DNA of 64,000 bases, taken from IMG/VR virus record IMGVR_UViG_3300035670_000121, positions 1 to 64,000 of that record. One strand, 5' to 3'. The stretch comes from a virus. This document shows, piece by piece, positions 25,475-34,543 of this stretch. Numbering within the stretch: position 1 is the first letter of the stretch; each line of letters begins with the position of its first letter. The position numbers and the translations under genes are program-made. The notes beneath the pieces are model-generated. The model was not told where the DNA came from, searched no databases, and worked only from the letters and a program-made list of their open reading frames with translations.

Positions 25475-26338
25475 ATGAATGTATATATTAATTTAAGCTC
25501 TGAAATACAAGGAGCAAAATTAAAAAAAGTATTAAATAAACCTTTTCGTACTCCCAAAGGACCGAAAAAATTTTCTGTTTATGTCAAAAATGACAAAGGA
25601 AATGTTGTTAAAGTAAATTTTGGTGATCCTAATATGGAAATCAAACGCGACGATCCGGCTCGTCGTAAGAGTTTTCGCGCTCGTCATCAATGCGACACAA
25701 ATCCTGGACCTCGATGGAAAGCAAAATACTGGAGCTGTAAATTTTGGCAAAGCAAAAAATCTGTTTCTGATTATCTTTCAAACGGTTGCATCAATGATAT
25801 TATTCATCAATGGGATGGCGAAACATTATGGGATCAAGAAGATTTATTGAAATTGATGCCATCTTTGGCTCAAGCTCCTGAAATAACAGAAGAAATAGAA
25901 GAAAATAATTCTGAATTGATTGAAGAAAGTTATGAAATGGCTTTAGGTCAATTAGCTTATATTTCAGACTATTCAAAAGATTTACTTGAAAAACTCAGAG
26001 CAAATCCATCATATGCTTCTAAATTAGAACCTTGGGTACAAAGCAAAATTACATTAATGGAAGATTATTTATTTGCTGTACATAACTATATAATATATTC
26101 TCAAGAAGGTGGCCCACACGAAAACAAAAACATGCAAGAAGGTATGCGTGTTTTAAATGTTAATGCCAGCTGTAAACATTTTGGCAGTGAAGGCATCATT
26201 AAAGAAATTAAAAACTTAGACAACGACATGGGTCAAGTAATTGCATACGAAGTCACCAACAATGGATCTAATTTTAAAGAAGGTGATATTTTAACAAAAA
26301 CAATCGATCAATTAAATTTATTAGAAGGTACAAAATAA
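25475..26338 (+). CDS. Conserved phage head-associated protein
   Basis: 287 residues. Residues ~30-90 hold KKFSVYVKNDKGNVVKVNFG followed by RRKSFRARHQCDTNPG and KAKYWSCKFW, a Cys-containing domain (DUF5872-like) recurrent in large phages next to capsid or protease genes. A second helical region (about 150-210) has LEPWVQSKITLMEDYLFAVH, also typical of phage head proteins. The end looks like a small beta domain. Likely assembly or scaffold related; enzymatic role not evident. Confidence 0.55.
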   Translation: MNVYINLSSEIQGAKLKKVLNKPFRTPKGPKKFSVYVKNDKGNVVKVNFGDPNMEIKRDDPARRKSFRARHQCDTNPGPRWKAKYWSCKFWQSKKSVSDYLSNGCINDIIHQWDGETLWDQEDLLKLMPSLAQAPEITEEIEENNSELIEESYEMALGQLAYISDYSKDLLEKLRANPSYASKLEPWVQSKITLMEDYLFAVHNYIIYSQEGGPHENKNMQEGMRVLNVNASCKHFGSEGIIKEIKNLDNDMGQVIAYEVTNNGSNFKEGDILTKTIDQLNLLEGTK

Positions 26339-26959
26339 ATGAAAGCAAATTTAAAATTTAACAATAAACAGTTTATCGCAGAAGTTTCACTTTCAAATGT
26401 TTTAGAAACAGATGAAAATGAAATTCATAGTGCATATATGAGCGAATGCATGATGAATGATGCCATGTTTGTTAATACCGCTGGCATGTCAACAAGTGAC
26501 GCTAAATATATGTGTGGTATGTCATACATGAAAAATCGTCCAATGCTGATGGAAGGCGCTGGCGAACTTAGCGAAAAACAAATGACATTACCAACAGCTA
26601 TTAAAAAAGGCATTTTAAAACGTTATGAAAAAGCTGGAACTCTTTCAGAGGAAGGCAAGAAACAATTAATGAGTTTAAGTTCAACAGTTGAAATCGAAGT
26701 TAAAGATGAAGAAGAGAATGAAAATGAATCTGGTGATGAAGGCGAAAATGGCGAAAATGGCGAAAAAGAAGACATGCAAGAAATGCAGGCCGAACCAACC
26801 GCAGTTTTCGTTCAAGATCCTGCTCCAGCAAGCGGTGAAATCACTCCAAAAGCTGCTGAAGAAGGTCTTAAAATAGACGAGAAGCTGCAAAAAGAACAAG
26901 AAGCTGCTGCTCCTAAAAACCCTCAGTTGCAAAGCCCCACATTTAATTCAAAACTTTAA
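26339..26959 (+). CDS. Acidic head-assembly-like protein
   Basis: 206 residues. The N-terminal 80 are Met-rich (SAYMSECMMNDAMFV, DAKYMCGMSYMKNRPMLM). The middle is a strongly acidic Glu/Asn/Gly run (117-142) and the end Pro/Ala/Glu-rich. Such low-complexity acidic proteins are frequent as scaffold or core components. It directly follows the head-associated gene and is closed by a terminator. Function inferred from context only. Confidence 0.5.
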   Translation: MKANLKFNNKQFIAEVSLSNVLETDENEIHSAYMSECMMNDAMFVNTAGMSTSDAKYMCGMSYMKNRPMLMEGAGELSEKQMTLPTAIKKGILKRYEKAGTLSEEGKKQLMSLSSTVEIEVKDEEENENESGDEGENGENGEKEDMQEMQAEPTAVFVQDPAPASGEITPKAAEEGLKIDEKLQKEQEAAAPKNPQLQSPTFNSKL

Positions 26960-26978
26960 TAACAATAAACAACATACA

Positions 26979-27004
26979 ACCGCTGGGAAACCAGCGGTTT
27001 TTTT
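26979..27004 (+). terminator. Rho-independent terminator
   Basis: ACCGCTGG-GAAA-CCAGCGGT stem with a T7 tail; divides the head-gene unit from the recombination unit. Confidence 0.93.
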
Positions 27005-27009
27005 GTATC

Positions 27010-27038
27010 TTGACATCTTTACTGTTCTCTGTTATTGT
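27010..27038 (+). promoter_or_regulatory. Sigma-70 promoter
   Basis: TTGACA (27010-27015), 17-bp spacer, TATTGT (27033-27038). Only seven bases separate the -10 from the ATG at 27045, so that mRNA may be almost leaderless. Confidence 0.7.
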
Positions 27039-27044
27039 TCTGTC

Positions 27045-27365
27045 ATGAATAAAAGACGGTTATTACAAAAACTGTTGTTTGCGCCTAATAAAAAGAATCC
27101 AAAATTCTGGCAGAAACAATATTCTTTATTAAATAAATTACTTAAAGATTTTCCCGATATGAAATTCTGGGAAACTCATGAGTTTGATAAAGTAAATTGT
27201 CTAACTTTATTTCTAGCCGAAAGAAAGTATGAAATAACAGATAAATATAAATGGTTCCTTTTTCAACCTGAATTTAAGAATCCAGAAATAAACATAGGCG
27301 ATAAAACGGGTGATGATTATAATATAGAAAGCAAACCAAAAACAATTAAGCAATTTTTAAAATGA
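27045..27365 (+). CDS. Small protein ahead of recA-like gene, unknown
   Basis: 106 residues, MNKRRLLQKLLFAPNKKN start at 27045 behind a sigma-70 promoter. Basic N-terminal helix, aromatic-rich middle (KFWETHEF, KWFLFQPEF). Overlaps the UvsX-like gene by 4 bp; may act in recombination, but no family recognised. Confidence 0.6.
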   Translation: MNKRRLLQKLLFAPNKKNPKFWQKQYSLLNKLLKDFPDMKFWETHEFDKVNCLTLFLAERKYEITDKYKWFLFQPEFKNPEINIGDKTGDDYNIESKPKTIKQFLK

Positions 27366-28537
27366 GTAGAAAATCAAAAGACGAATCAACTGAAGCAGGA
27401 AGTATATTAACTTCTCAAGAACAGCTTAAAAGCTTTCTTAAGCAGAATAAAGAGTCGCATTATAATTTTGAAGAAACTATAGATTATCGCGTATCTAGCG
27501 GTAGTTTAATTTTTGACTATAAACTAGGTGGCGGTTTAGGCACTGGATTGCATCGTTTTGTAGGTATGAACGAAGGCGGCAAGACTAGTTGCGCTTTACA
27601 ATTCATGAAGAATTTTCTAGATACTCAAAAAGACGGTAAAGGTTTTTATATTAAAGCCGAAGGACGATTGAGTAAGGAAATGATTGAAAGGTCTGGTGTT
27701 AAGTTTGTTTTTTCAGAAGATGAATGGGTAAAAGGTACTTGTTTTGTATTTGAATCTAATATTTATGAAACTGTATTTGATGCGCTCAGACTTCTAGTTG
27801 GTAAAAATGATGAAAAGAATAGGTATTTCTTTTTGTTAGATTCTGTAGATGGTCTTATCAGAAAAGGCGATTTAGATAAGACTTTTGAAGAATCTCAAAA
27901 GGTTGCTGGTGGAGCCGTTATTGCCGCTGACTTAATGAAGCGCATGTCTATTTCGCTTCAAAAGCGTGGGCATATATGCATATTTATTTCACAGGTTCGT
28001 GCAGATATCAAGCTAGATCCATATAGCAAAGCTCCAATTCGTCAAACCAGCGCGACTGGCGGTAATGCACTATTGCATTTTGCGAATTGGATTATTGAAT
28101 TCGAACCTCGTTTTAAAGGCGATCTAATTCTACAAGATGAAAAAGCTAACTATGATGAATATAAGAATCCTTATATTGGTCATGTTGTAAAAATAACAGT
28201 TAAAAAGTCAACTAACGAAAAGACAAATTCTGTTATCAAATATCCAATTAGATACGGTCGCAAAAACGGAACATCAAATTGGATAGAAAAGGAGATATTT
28301 GATTTTCTATTAATGTGGAATTTTGCTGAACAAAAAGGAGCTTGGATAAATTTCGAAGAAGACTTTTTAAACATTCTTAAGGATGCAGGTTTTACAGATT
28401 TTCCTGAAAAGATTCAAGGGTCTGCAAAATTTGAAAATCTAATGAATGATAATGAAGCTTTGAAGAAGTTTTTGTTTAAATATATCAGTGAAAATCTACT
28501 AAGCTTTGGCGATGGAATTTCTGACGCTGACCAATAA
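27362..28537 (+). CDS. uvsX: RecA/UvsX-like recombinase
   Basis: 391 residues. Walker A GMNEGGKT at 68-75, preceded by VSSGSLIFDYKLGGGL as in RecA; YFFLLDSVDGL is Walker B; IFISQVRADI and TSATGGNALLHFAN are the L2 and SQxR regions. Length and divergence are closer to phage UvsX than to bacterial RecA. It would drive homologous recombination and recombination-dependent replication. The gene overlaps both neighbours. Confidence 0.88.
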   Translation: MSRKSKDESTEAGSILTSQEQLKSFLKQNKESHYNFEETIDYRVSSGSLIFDYKLGGGLGTGLHRFVGMNEGGKTSCALQFMKNFLDTQKDGKGFYIKAEGRLSKEMIERSGVKFVFSEDEWVKGTCFVFESNIYETVFDALRLLVGKNDEKNRYFFLLDSVDGLIRKGDLDKTFEESQKVAGGAVIAADLMKRMSISLQKRGHICIFISQVRADIKLDPYSKAPIRQTSATGGNALLHFANWIIEFEPRFKGDLILQDEKANYDEYKNPYIGHVVKITVKKSTNEKTNSVIKYPIRYGRKNGTSNWIEKEIFDFLLMWNFAEQKGAWINFEEDFLNILKDAGFTDFPEKIQGSAKFENLMNDNEALKKFLFKYISENLLSFGDGISDADQ

Positions 28538-28919
28538 AAAGAAACGATGTAAAAATCTTAAACGATATATCATAGATTGGGATATAGATAGCAGAAGTAA
28601 GTTCCAAACCAGTGTTAAAAAGTTTGTTAAAAAATACTGGTTTGGAAATATTGTTTTTGAAGAATTTCCAATTGTTGGTACTCGTTTAACATTAGATTTT
28701 TATAACGCTAATAAAAAAATTGCTATAGAAGTGCAAGGAAGACAACATACACAATATGTTGAGTTCTTTCATCAAGATCGTATTAATTATCTTCATCAAT
28801 TGAAAAGAGACCAGATAAAAGAGCGGTTTTGTGAACTAAATAATATAAAACTTGTAACTATTTACGAAAACGATATAATAAATACGTATCTATTTGAGTC
28901 TCAGGGTGTAATATTATAA
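28512..28919 (+). CDS. PD-(D/E)XK / Vsr-like nuclease
   Basis: 135 residues from the ATG at 28512. LTLDFYNANKKIAIEVQGRQH (D-x(10)-E-x-Q) is the catalytic core of PD-(D/E)XK, Vsr-type enzymes, followed by FHQDRINYLHQLKRDQIKER and a hydrophobic strand KLVTIYENDI. Similar small nucleases occur in phage replication clusters as junction or repair nucleases, and as free homing enzymes. Overlap with uvsX (26 bp) favours a housekeeping phage role. Confidence 0.75.
   Translation: MEFLTLTNKKKRCKNLKRYIIDWDIDSRSKFQTSVKKFVKKYWFGNIVFEEFPIVGTRLTLDFYNANKKIAIEVQGRQHTQYVEFFHQDRINYLHQLKRDQIKERFCELNNIKLVTIYENDIINTYLFESQGVIL
28906..28917 (+). promoter_or_regulatory. Late-type promoter-like motif
   Basis: GTGTAATATTAT lies 19 nt before the ATG at 28925, inside the end of the nuclease gene. 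Confidence 0.4.
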
Positions 28920-28924
28920 TATAA

Positions 28925-29182
28925 ATGAAAAAACAACCGTCAGGTGAAGATTTTAAGAACTTTAAAATTCCAGATAATTATTTTAATAAATTATATGAGT
29001 TCACTGGATCTGATGAATCTTCTAAAGGGTTTATTGTTGCATACGTATCACAAGACGGTTGTCCTATGATTTATACAAAAGTTGCAAGTCCTCTTGTAGA
29101 AATGGGTTTAATTAAGGCTATAGAAAAATATTTAAACGAAATCGATAACGCTGAAGAATCTATTGACATGTCTGGAGATTGA
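28925..29182 (+). CDS. Small protein, unknown
   Basis: 85 residues, alpha/beta, with GFIVAYVSQDGCPMIYTKVA in the middle and an acidic tail. Similar to small conserved proteins seen beside replication genes, but no defined family is recognised. The end of the gene contains the -35 and start of the sigma-70 promoter for the helicase. Confidence 0.55.
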   Translation: MKKQPSGEDFKNFKIPDNYFNKLYEFTGSDESSKGFIVAYVSQDGCPMIYTKVASPLVEMGLIKAIEKYLNEIDNAEESIDMSGD

Positions 29183-29191
29183 GGCTATACT
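29163..29191 (+). promoter_or_regulatory. Strong sigma-70 promoter for helicase gene
   Basis: TTGACA, 17-bp spacer, TATACT: five of six at the -10 and perfect -35. ATG at 29200 follows eight bases after the -10. Confidence 0.8.
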
Positions 29192-29199
29192 GCTTCAAA

Positions 29200-30714
29200 A
29201 TGATATACTCTTACGATTTAGAGACGCAGTTGTTAGCTGGTTTGATTAAATATCCAGATCGATACAGTGAGATAGCTTCATTTATAACAGAAAAAGATTT
29301 TTGGAGTGAGAGTTCTAAAATCAACAGAACTATATTTTTAGTTTTACGCCAAGCAATTGAGAATGGAGAAAAAATTGATGAAGTTGTAATTTCTCAACGT
29401 GTTAAAAACTACGGTATTAGTTTTGAGGATAATATAAATCCCTCTGACTACATTGAGTCTCTATCACTTAAAAAGCTTTCTGCTGATTCTATTATTTCAG
29501 TAGCTAAAGAATTAAAGAAATATACTATTCGTCGAGAAATAGCTTTATGTGGTGCTGAAATAAATAAGAAGATGCGAGCTATATCAACTTCTGCTGATTA
29601 TAGCTCGATCATTGAAGAAGCTGATAAGCTATACAATCAACAAATTAATCTCTACGAAACTGGTACAGATCAGCCAGAAAATATTTTCGATGAGATGGAA
29701 CAATTGGTTGAAGAACGAGGAAACAATCCTGTTACAGAGTTTGGTTTTGCTGGTCCACATCCTAAGCTTCAGGATATGTATGGATCTTTATTGAGGCCCG
29801 GAAATATAACTGTCATAGTTGCTCGTTCTGGTGTTGGTAAAACTCAATTCTGTTTAGATTTTACCACTAAGGTTTCTGAACAATATTCTGTGCCTGTTCT
29901 TCATTTTGATAATGGAGAAATGAGTAAGGAAGAATTAATCTTTAGACAGTGCGCCGCAATGTCTAAGGTTCCGATGTATTTACTTGAAAGTGGAAATTGG
30001 AGAAAAGCTGGAACTGAAGTGGTGGAGAATGTTCGATCTGTCTGGAAAACTCTTAAGAACAGATATAAACATTTATATTACTATAATGTTGGTGGCATGA
30101 CTGTTGACGCTCAAATAAGCGTATTGAAAAGATTTTATTATTCTAAAATCGGTCGCGGTAATCCCATGATTTTTAGTTTCGATTATATTAAAACCACAAC
30201 AGAAGCTAATAGTAACAAAACTGAATGGCAGTTAGTTGGTGAAATGGTTGATAAATATAAAAGAACTATTCAAAGAGATATTAAATCTGACAAAGGTCCA
30301 TGCATTTCAATGATGACTTCTGTTCAGTCTAATCGTGCTGGTATCGTTACAAATAAACAAGCAGCAAATATTACAGATGATGAAAGCATTGTTTCGCTTT
30401 CTGATAGAATCACTCAGTTTTCATCGCACATGTTTATTCTTAGAAACAAAACATTCGATGAGCTACAAAGCGAACCGGGATTTGGAACTCATAAGCTAAT
30501 TAATGTAAAAGCTCGCCATCTAGGAAAAGATATTGCTGGCGCTATCAATCCAGTAAAAATGGCAGATAACACATTAAAAAAGAACTTCGTGAATCTTGAA
30601 ATTGCTAATTTCTGCGTTAACGAAAAAGGCGATTTACGTGACATTGTTGATTCTTTGACTGCAACAGCAACCGTAGCTAAAGATGGAGGTGATGATGTAC
30701 CAGAACTTGACTGA
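29200..30714 (+). CDS. dnaB: Replicative DNA helicase (DnaB/gp41 type)
   Basis: 504 residues from the ATG at 29200. The N-terminal helical domain (DLETQLLAGLIKYPD) matches the DnaB primase-interacting part. Walker A ARSGVGKT is at 208-215, with VLHFDNGEMSKEEL, MIFSFDYIKT (Walker B) and SVQSNRAGI further on. Hexameric 5'-3' helicase that unwinds DNA ahead of the phage polymerase. No intein is inserted. Overlaps the primase gene by 20 bp. Confidence 0.9.
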   Translation: MIYSYDLETQLLAGLIKYPDRYSEIASFITEKDFWSESSKINRTIFLVLRQAIENGEKIDEVVISQRVKNYGISFEDNINPSDYIESLSLKKLSADSIISVAKELKKYTIRREIALCGAEINKKMRAISTSADYSSIIEEADKLYNQQINLYETGTDQPENIFDEMEQLVEERGNNPVTEFGFAGPHPKLQDMYGSLLRPGNITVIVARSGVGKTQFCLDFTTKVSEQYSVPVLHFDNGEMSKEELIFRQCAAMSKVPMYLLESGNWRKAGTEVVENVRSVWKTLKNRYKHLYYYNVGGMTVDAQISVLKRFYYSKIGRGNPMIFSFDYIKTTTEANSNKTEWQLVGEMVDKYKRTIQRDIKSDKGPCISMMTSVQSNRAGIVTNKQAANITDDESIVSLSDRITQFSSHMFILRNKTFDELQSEPGFGTHKLINVKARHLGKDIAGAINPVKMADNTLKKNFVNLEIANFCVNEKGDLRDIVDSLTATATVAKDGGDDVPELD

Positions 30715-31795
30715 AAATTCCGCAGAAAGAATCGAAAAGATTCTTTTAGAACTTGGTTATAATTTAAATGATCGCGGTAAATATTGGCAAACAAATGCTG
30801 TTTATCGTAATGGAGACAATAGAACTGCTTTGCAAATTTGGAAGGATACTGGAATCTGGAAAGATTTTGTAGCTAACACAACTTATCAACCATTTAAAAA
30901 GCTTATTGAATTAAGTTGTCAAGATGACATAAGGCTCAAAGAATTTTTTGAAGTAATCGAAGATAAAAATCATTGTTTTATAGATGTAATAAAAACTCCT
31001 AAAATGGAAGCTGATCAATTTTTCAGTCATGATGAAGTTAAAACCTTACTTCCTCATTATCAATTCTACAATAATAAAAAAATATCTGATGATATATTAA
31101 AAACATATCGATCAGGATTTGCAATGTCAGGTAAAATGAATGGCAGATTTGTTTTTCCTGTTTTTGATGAAAATCAAAAAGTTATTGGATTGAGTGGCAG
31201 ACACATGTTATGGAAAGAAAATTCAGCTTTTCCTAAATGGAAACATCTTGGTCGAAAAGCTAATTGGATATATCCAATAAATTTACCTTCTGATATTTTC
31301 AGTAAAACAATTGAAGAAAAGAAAGAAATAATACTTATTGAAGGTATTGGAGATAGTTTGGCGTTATCGCAACAAGGCTTATATAATCACCTTGTTGTTT
31401 TTGGTCTTGAAATCAGTTCAAAGCAGTTATCTTACTTGATGTCCTTATCATTAAATAAGATATATATATCAACAAACAACGATCAAGATAAAACAGATAA
31501 TCGCGGACTTCTCGCAGCTATTAAGATATATTTAAAACTTATTAAGTACTTTGATATAAATAAAGTTGAGATTAGACTTCCTGTTGTTAAAGACTTTGGC
31601 GAAATGCTTGAAAAAGATATTAGTATCGATAAGTGGATCAACAAGAAAGTAAATAAAATCAGCCAAGTAGAATATATTCTTAAAGAATTGTATAATAATA
31701 AATCTGACAAGAAAATTATTTCATTACTTGAAGATTATCTGGAACAATTAAATGTTGAAAGAAACGCTATCCGCCAGCAAGATCAAGACGCTTAA
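30695..31795 (+). CDS. DNA primase (DnaG-like, TOPRIM)
   Basis: 366 residues from the ATG at 30695, chosen because GGAGGTG lies 5 nt ahead; 30683 is possible. FVFPVFDENQKVIGLSGRHM is the primase catalytic-domain start. IILIEGIGDSLALSQQG is the TOPRIM Glu motif and ISTNNDQDKTDNRG corresponds to the D-x-D metal motif. No N-terminal CHC2 zinc finger is evident. Synthesises RNA primers with the adjacent helicase. The C terminus overlaps the next gene by 44 bp. Confidence 0.85.
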   Translation: MYQNLTENSAERIEKILLELGYNLNDRGKYWQTNAVYRNGDNRTALQIWKDTGIWKDFVANTTYQPFKKLIELSCQDDIRLKEFFEVIEDKNHCFIDVIKTPKMEADQFFSHDEVKTLLPHYQFYNNKKISDDILKTYRSGFAMSGKMNGRFVFPVFDENQKVIGLSGRHMLWKENSAFPKWKHLGRKANWIYPINLPSDIFSKTIEEKKEIILIEGIGDSLALSQQGLYNHLVVFGLEISSKQLSYLMSLSLNKIYISTNNDQDKTDNRGLLAAIKIYLKLIKYFDINKVEIRLPVVKDFGEMLEKDISIDKWINKKVNKISQVEYILKELYNNKSDKKIISLLEDYLEQLNVERNAIRQQDQDA

Positions 31796-32789
31796 ATCTT
31801 GTTCTTGGTTATATTGGTGCAAGTATCCTTTAAAGCTTCCAGATAAAACAAACAGTGGAGCTTTAAAAGGAGAAATTGTGCATTTAGTTTTTGAATGTCT
31901 TGGCATCGATAGACATAAAAAGCATTATGATCTTATTCTAAAAAAGAAAAATCCTTTTGCATCAAAAGCTGTCAAACGTCTTGTTTTAAAACACGTTAAG
32001 AATAAAAATATTTATGAAGACGAGCATGTAGACGATATCAAAGAAATGATATATAAAGGTTTGCTTTATGATTTTTTTGGAAATAAGTTTGGTAAGCCTA
32101 CAGAAGTCATTTCTGAAAAAGACTTTGAAATCGAAGTGAATGAAAATGATATAAAATACAAGATAAAAGGTTTCATCGATAAGCTTTTTATTTATGGTAA
32201 TAACAGTGTTGTTTTAATACGCGATTTTAAAACTAATAAGAAAAAATACGAAGGCAAAGAAGTATCAGATAATTTACAAGATTATATGTATACTCTGGCT
32301 ATTCGAAAGCTTTACCCCAATCTTGAAAATATAAAGATGGAATTTTTGTTTTTAAAACAAGATTTAGATGTTGATGGTGTTATGGAAATGATACCTAAAT
32401 CTAAATACGAACTACTTGGATTTGAACACGAATTAACAGCTTATCAAAAATACGCTGATGGCTTTACTGAAAAAACCGCTATTTCAAATCTTGCATACAA
32501 CCAAGGTATGCCAAAAGATGGCAGCTTTAGCGGTAAATTAATGTGTGGTTTTGCATCTAAGCCTAATGAATTAAAAAAAGATGGCAATCCTAAATGGTAT
32601 TGTACATATAAGTTTCCTTTTCATTACTATAGTATTATTAATTCTGACAACAAAATTATAAAAAGCGCTTTCCAAAAAGAAGATTTGTTACAATATAAAT
32701 TAAAAAACGATGAAAAAATTGTTAAAAAATACTATCAAGGATGCCCAGCATTTAATAAGAAAGACGAATTTGATCTTGACAATTTTTGA
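31752..32789 (+). CDS. PD-(D/E)XK exonuclease, Cas4/RecB-like
   Basis: 345 residues. LSASKIKTLKSCSWLYWCKY (first Cys cluster), GEIVHLVFECL (catalytic His), GFIDKLFIYGNNSVVLIRDF followed by KTNKK (D and D-x-K motif) and LQDYMYTLAI (Q-x-x-x-Y) follow the RecB-family order. A later CTYKFPF and YYQGCPAFNKK give further Cys, so an Fe-S cluster as in Cas4/AddB is possible though incomplete. A recombination or end-processing exonuclease is likely. Confidence 0.8.
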   Translation: MLKETLSASKIKTLKSCSWLYWCKYPLKLPDKTNSGALKGEIVHLVFECLGIDRHKKHYDLILKKKNPFASKAVKRLVLKHVKNKNIYEDEHVDDIKEMIYKGLLYDFFGNKFGKPTEVISEKDFEIEVNENDIKYKIKGFIDKLFIYGNNSVVLIRDFKTNKKKYEGKEVSDNLQDYMYTLAIRKLYPNLENIKMEFLFLKQDLDVDGVMEMIPKSKYELLGFEHELTAYQKYADGFTEKTAISNLAYNQGMPKDGSFSGKLMCGFASKPNELKKDGNPKWYCTYKFPFHYYSIINSDNKIIKSAFQKEDLLQYKLKNDEKIVKKYYQGCPAFNKKDEFDLDNF

Positions 32790-32804
32790 TCGATAACATA
32801 TATT
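32776..32804 (+). promoter_or_regulatory. Strong sigma-70 promoter for DNA polymerase genes
   Basis: TTGACA (32776-32781), 17-bp spacer, TATATT (32799-32804), overlapping the end of the exonuclease gene. The ATG at 32814 is 9 bases after the -10. Confidence 0.8.
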
Positions 32805-32813
32805 CACTTGTAT

Positions 32814-33578
32814 ATGTTAGCTTTATTTAAGAGTTGCTATTCTATTGGTAAATCTATACTTACTTTAGATGATCCAAAGAAAACTTCGCCAGAGGGTTCT
32901 GACAGTATTTTTAAAATTGCATTGGAAAACGATTTAAAAGAGATTATTCTGGTTGAGGATTCGTTGATTGGTTTTTTTGAAGCTTTTAAGAGATCAAAAG
33001 AGCTTAAGCTGAAATTAATATTTGGATTAAGACTGTCGATGCGTAATTCTTCTTTGCCTGAAGACTCAGATAGTCAGCATAAAGTTATTATCTTTGCAAA
33101 AAATAGTGAAGGCTGCAAACTGCTAAATAAAATATATTCTAAAGCTTTTTGTGATTTTAGCGGTTTTTTGAATTATGAATCCCTTAAGGACTTATGGAAT
33201 GACGATGATGTAAAACTTGTTATTCCTTTTTATGATTCGTTTATACATGTTAATTCTTTATCTTTCGCAAATGCGATACCTGATTTCTCATTTACAAAGC
33301 CAACTTTCTTTTTAGAAGATAATGGTTTAGCGTTAGACATGCTTCTTCAAGAAAAGGTTTTAGAGTTTACAAAAAATAATAATTTTGAAACTCAAACGGC
33401 TAAAAGCATTTATTATAAAAATAACGAAGATGTTGACGCTTTCATGACTTACAAGATTATTTGTAACAGAAGTCATGGAAAAGATCGGTCATTAGAAAAG
33501 CCTGAACTCGCTCATTTTTGCAGCGATCAGTTTAGTTTTCAATCTTGGAAAAATAAAATTAATTATGGTCACTCTTAA
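32814..33578 (+). CDS. DNA polymerase III alpha, separate PHP-domain polypeptide (degenerate)
   Basis: 254 residues. The layout FKSCYSIGKSIL followed by IFKIALENDLKEIILVEDS and LIGFFEAFKRSKELKLKLIF mirrors the PHP domain of DnaE (H-x-H-F-S..., LTD-x-x-x-L-x-G, K-P-I-I-G). The metal-binding His pair is replaced (SCYS), so it is probably inactive. It ends before the polymerase palm, which is on other genes, so the protein is a free PHP-type subunit. Overlaps the next gene by 14 bp. Confidence 0.7.
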   Translation: MLALFKSCYSIGKSILTLDDPKKTSPEGSDSIFKIALENDLKEIILVEDSLIGFFEAFKRSKELKLKLIFGLRLSMRNSSLPEDSDSQHKVIIFAKNSEGCKLLNKIYSKAFCDFSGFLNYESLKDLWNDDDVKLVIPFYDSFIHVNSLSFANAIPDFSFTKPTFFLEDNGLALDMLLQEKVLEFTKNNNFETQTAKSIYYKNNEDVDAFMTYKIICNRSHGKDRSLEKPELAHFCSDQFSFQSWKNKINYGHS

Positions 33579-33930
33579 AATTAACAATCAAAAAGAACAA
33601 CTTGTTGCTTCTGAAGATATTAGTTCTGGAACAACTGTATTTGTTTCTAATTGGTTTGATCAGGAAACTAAGAATCCTTTTTATCTTCCTAAGTCAGAAA
33701 TCAAGATACAAGATAAACCTTGTATTAGCACTGATGATCTATTTACTCCTGTATCGTTAACTAGCTTTGGTGAATACATCAAACCAGATGCTCAAAACTA
33801 TAACACAACAGCTTTAATTGATTACAAAAACAAACAGGTTTCTTTTGTTGCGGTTAAAAACATTAAGAAAAACGACGAACTGGTTTATACTTTAAATATT
33901 AATTTTTTCCCTAATGTTACGATTCAATAA
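33565..33930 (+). CDS. SET-domain-like protein
   Basis: 121 residues. EQLVASEDISSGTTVFV resembles the start of a SET domain (G-x-G-V-F-A-x-x-x-I-x-x-G). FGEYIKPDAQNYNT lies where N-H-S-C is expected, and VSFVAVKNIKKNDELVYTLN matches the C-terminal A-x-R-D-I-x-x-G-E-E-L-x-Y. It is shorter than methyltransferase SET domains and lacks a recognisable Cys-rich post-SET. It sits between PHP and exonuclease genes. Lysine methylation of a replisome or host protein is one possibility; the family call itself is tentative. Confidence 0.5.
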   Translation: MVTLKINNQKEQLVASEDISSGTTVFVSNWFDQETKNPFYLPKSEIKIQDKPCISTDDLFTPVSLTSFGEYIKPDAQNYNTTALIDYKNKQVSFVAVKNIKKNDELVYTLNINFFPNVTIQ

Positions 33931-34543
33931 AGATCAAAAATATATTTGCTTTGATTTTGAAACTTGTCATCTCAATTTAGTCAATACAGACAATAAGCCT
34001 TGGCAATTAAGTTATCTTATCGCAAAAGGCAATCAGATTATTAAAGAAGTAGATAATTATATTTATTGGCCTGATCTGAAATTGTCAGAAGGAGCTAAAG
34101 AGGTTACTCATTTTGACGAAAGGCGGTATCATTCATTAGCTGCCGATCCCAAAGACATACTTTCTTCTTTTGAAGATTATATTTATGATAGCGACTATCT
34201 AATAGTAGGACAAAATCTTCTTGGTTTTGACGTATACATACATAATATATACCGAAAACTTCTAGGTAAGTCGCCTGATTTTTCTTATGTTAAACGCATT
34301 CTCGATACAAATTGCATCGCTAAAGCGATTAAAAAGAATATTAAACCACAAAAGGATTTAGACTTTACTTGTTGGCAGTATAGATTAAATGATTTCCGAG
34401 AAAAAGGATTAAAAACAAGCATAAAAGCTCAATTAAAAGATTATAAGATTGATTTTGATGAGAGCATGTTGCATAATTCTATGTACGACGTTCAGATGAA
34501 CTTCAAAATCTTTCAGAAGCAGCTTTGGCAAATCGAAATATGA
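33914..34543 (+). CDS. DnaQ-like 3'-5' exonuclease (proofreading)
   Basis: 209 residues, DEDDh family. Exo I YICFDFETCH (residues ~10-19), Exo II LIVGQNLLGFDVYIHN and Exo III HNSMYDVQMNF. It provides proofreading for the phage polymerase whose PHP appears inactive. Placed directly ahead of the polymerase core, overlapping it by 4 bp (ATGA). Confidence 0.88.
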   Translation: MLRFNKDQKYICFDFETCHLNLVNTDNKPWQLSYLIAKGNQIIKEVDNYIYWPDLKLSEGAKEVTHFDERRYHSLAADPKDILSSFEDYIYDSDYLIVGQNLLGFDVYIHNIYRKLLGKSPDFSYVKRILDTNCIAKAIKKNIKPQKDLDFTCWQYRLNDFREKGLKTSIKAQLKDYKIDFDESMLHNSMYDVQMNFKIFQKQLWQIEI

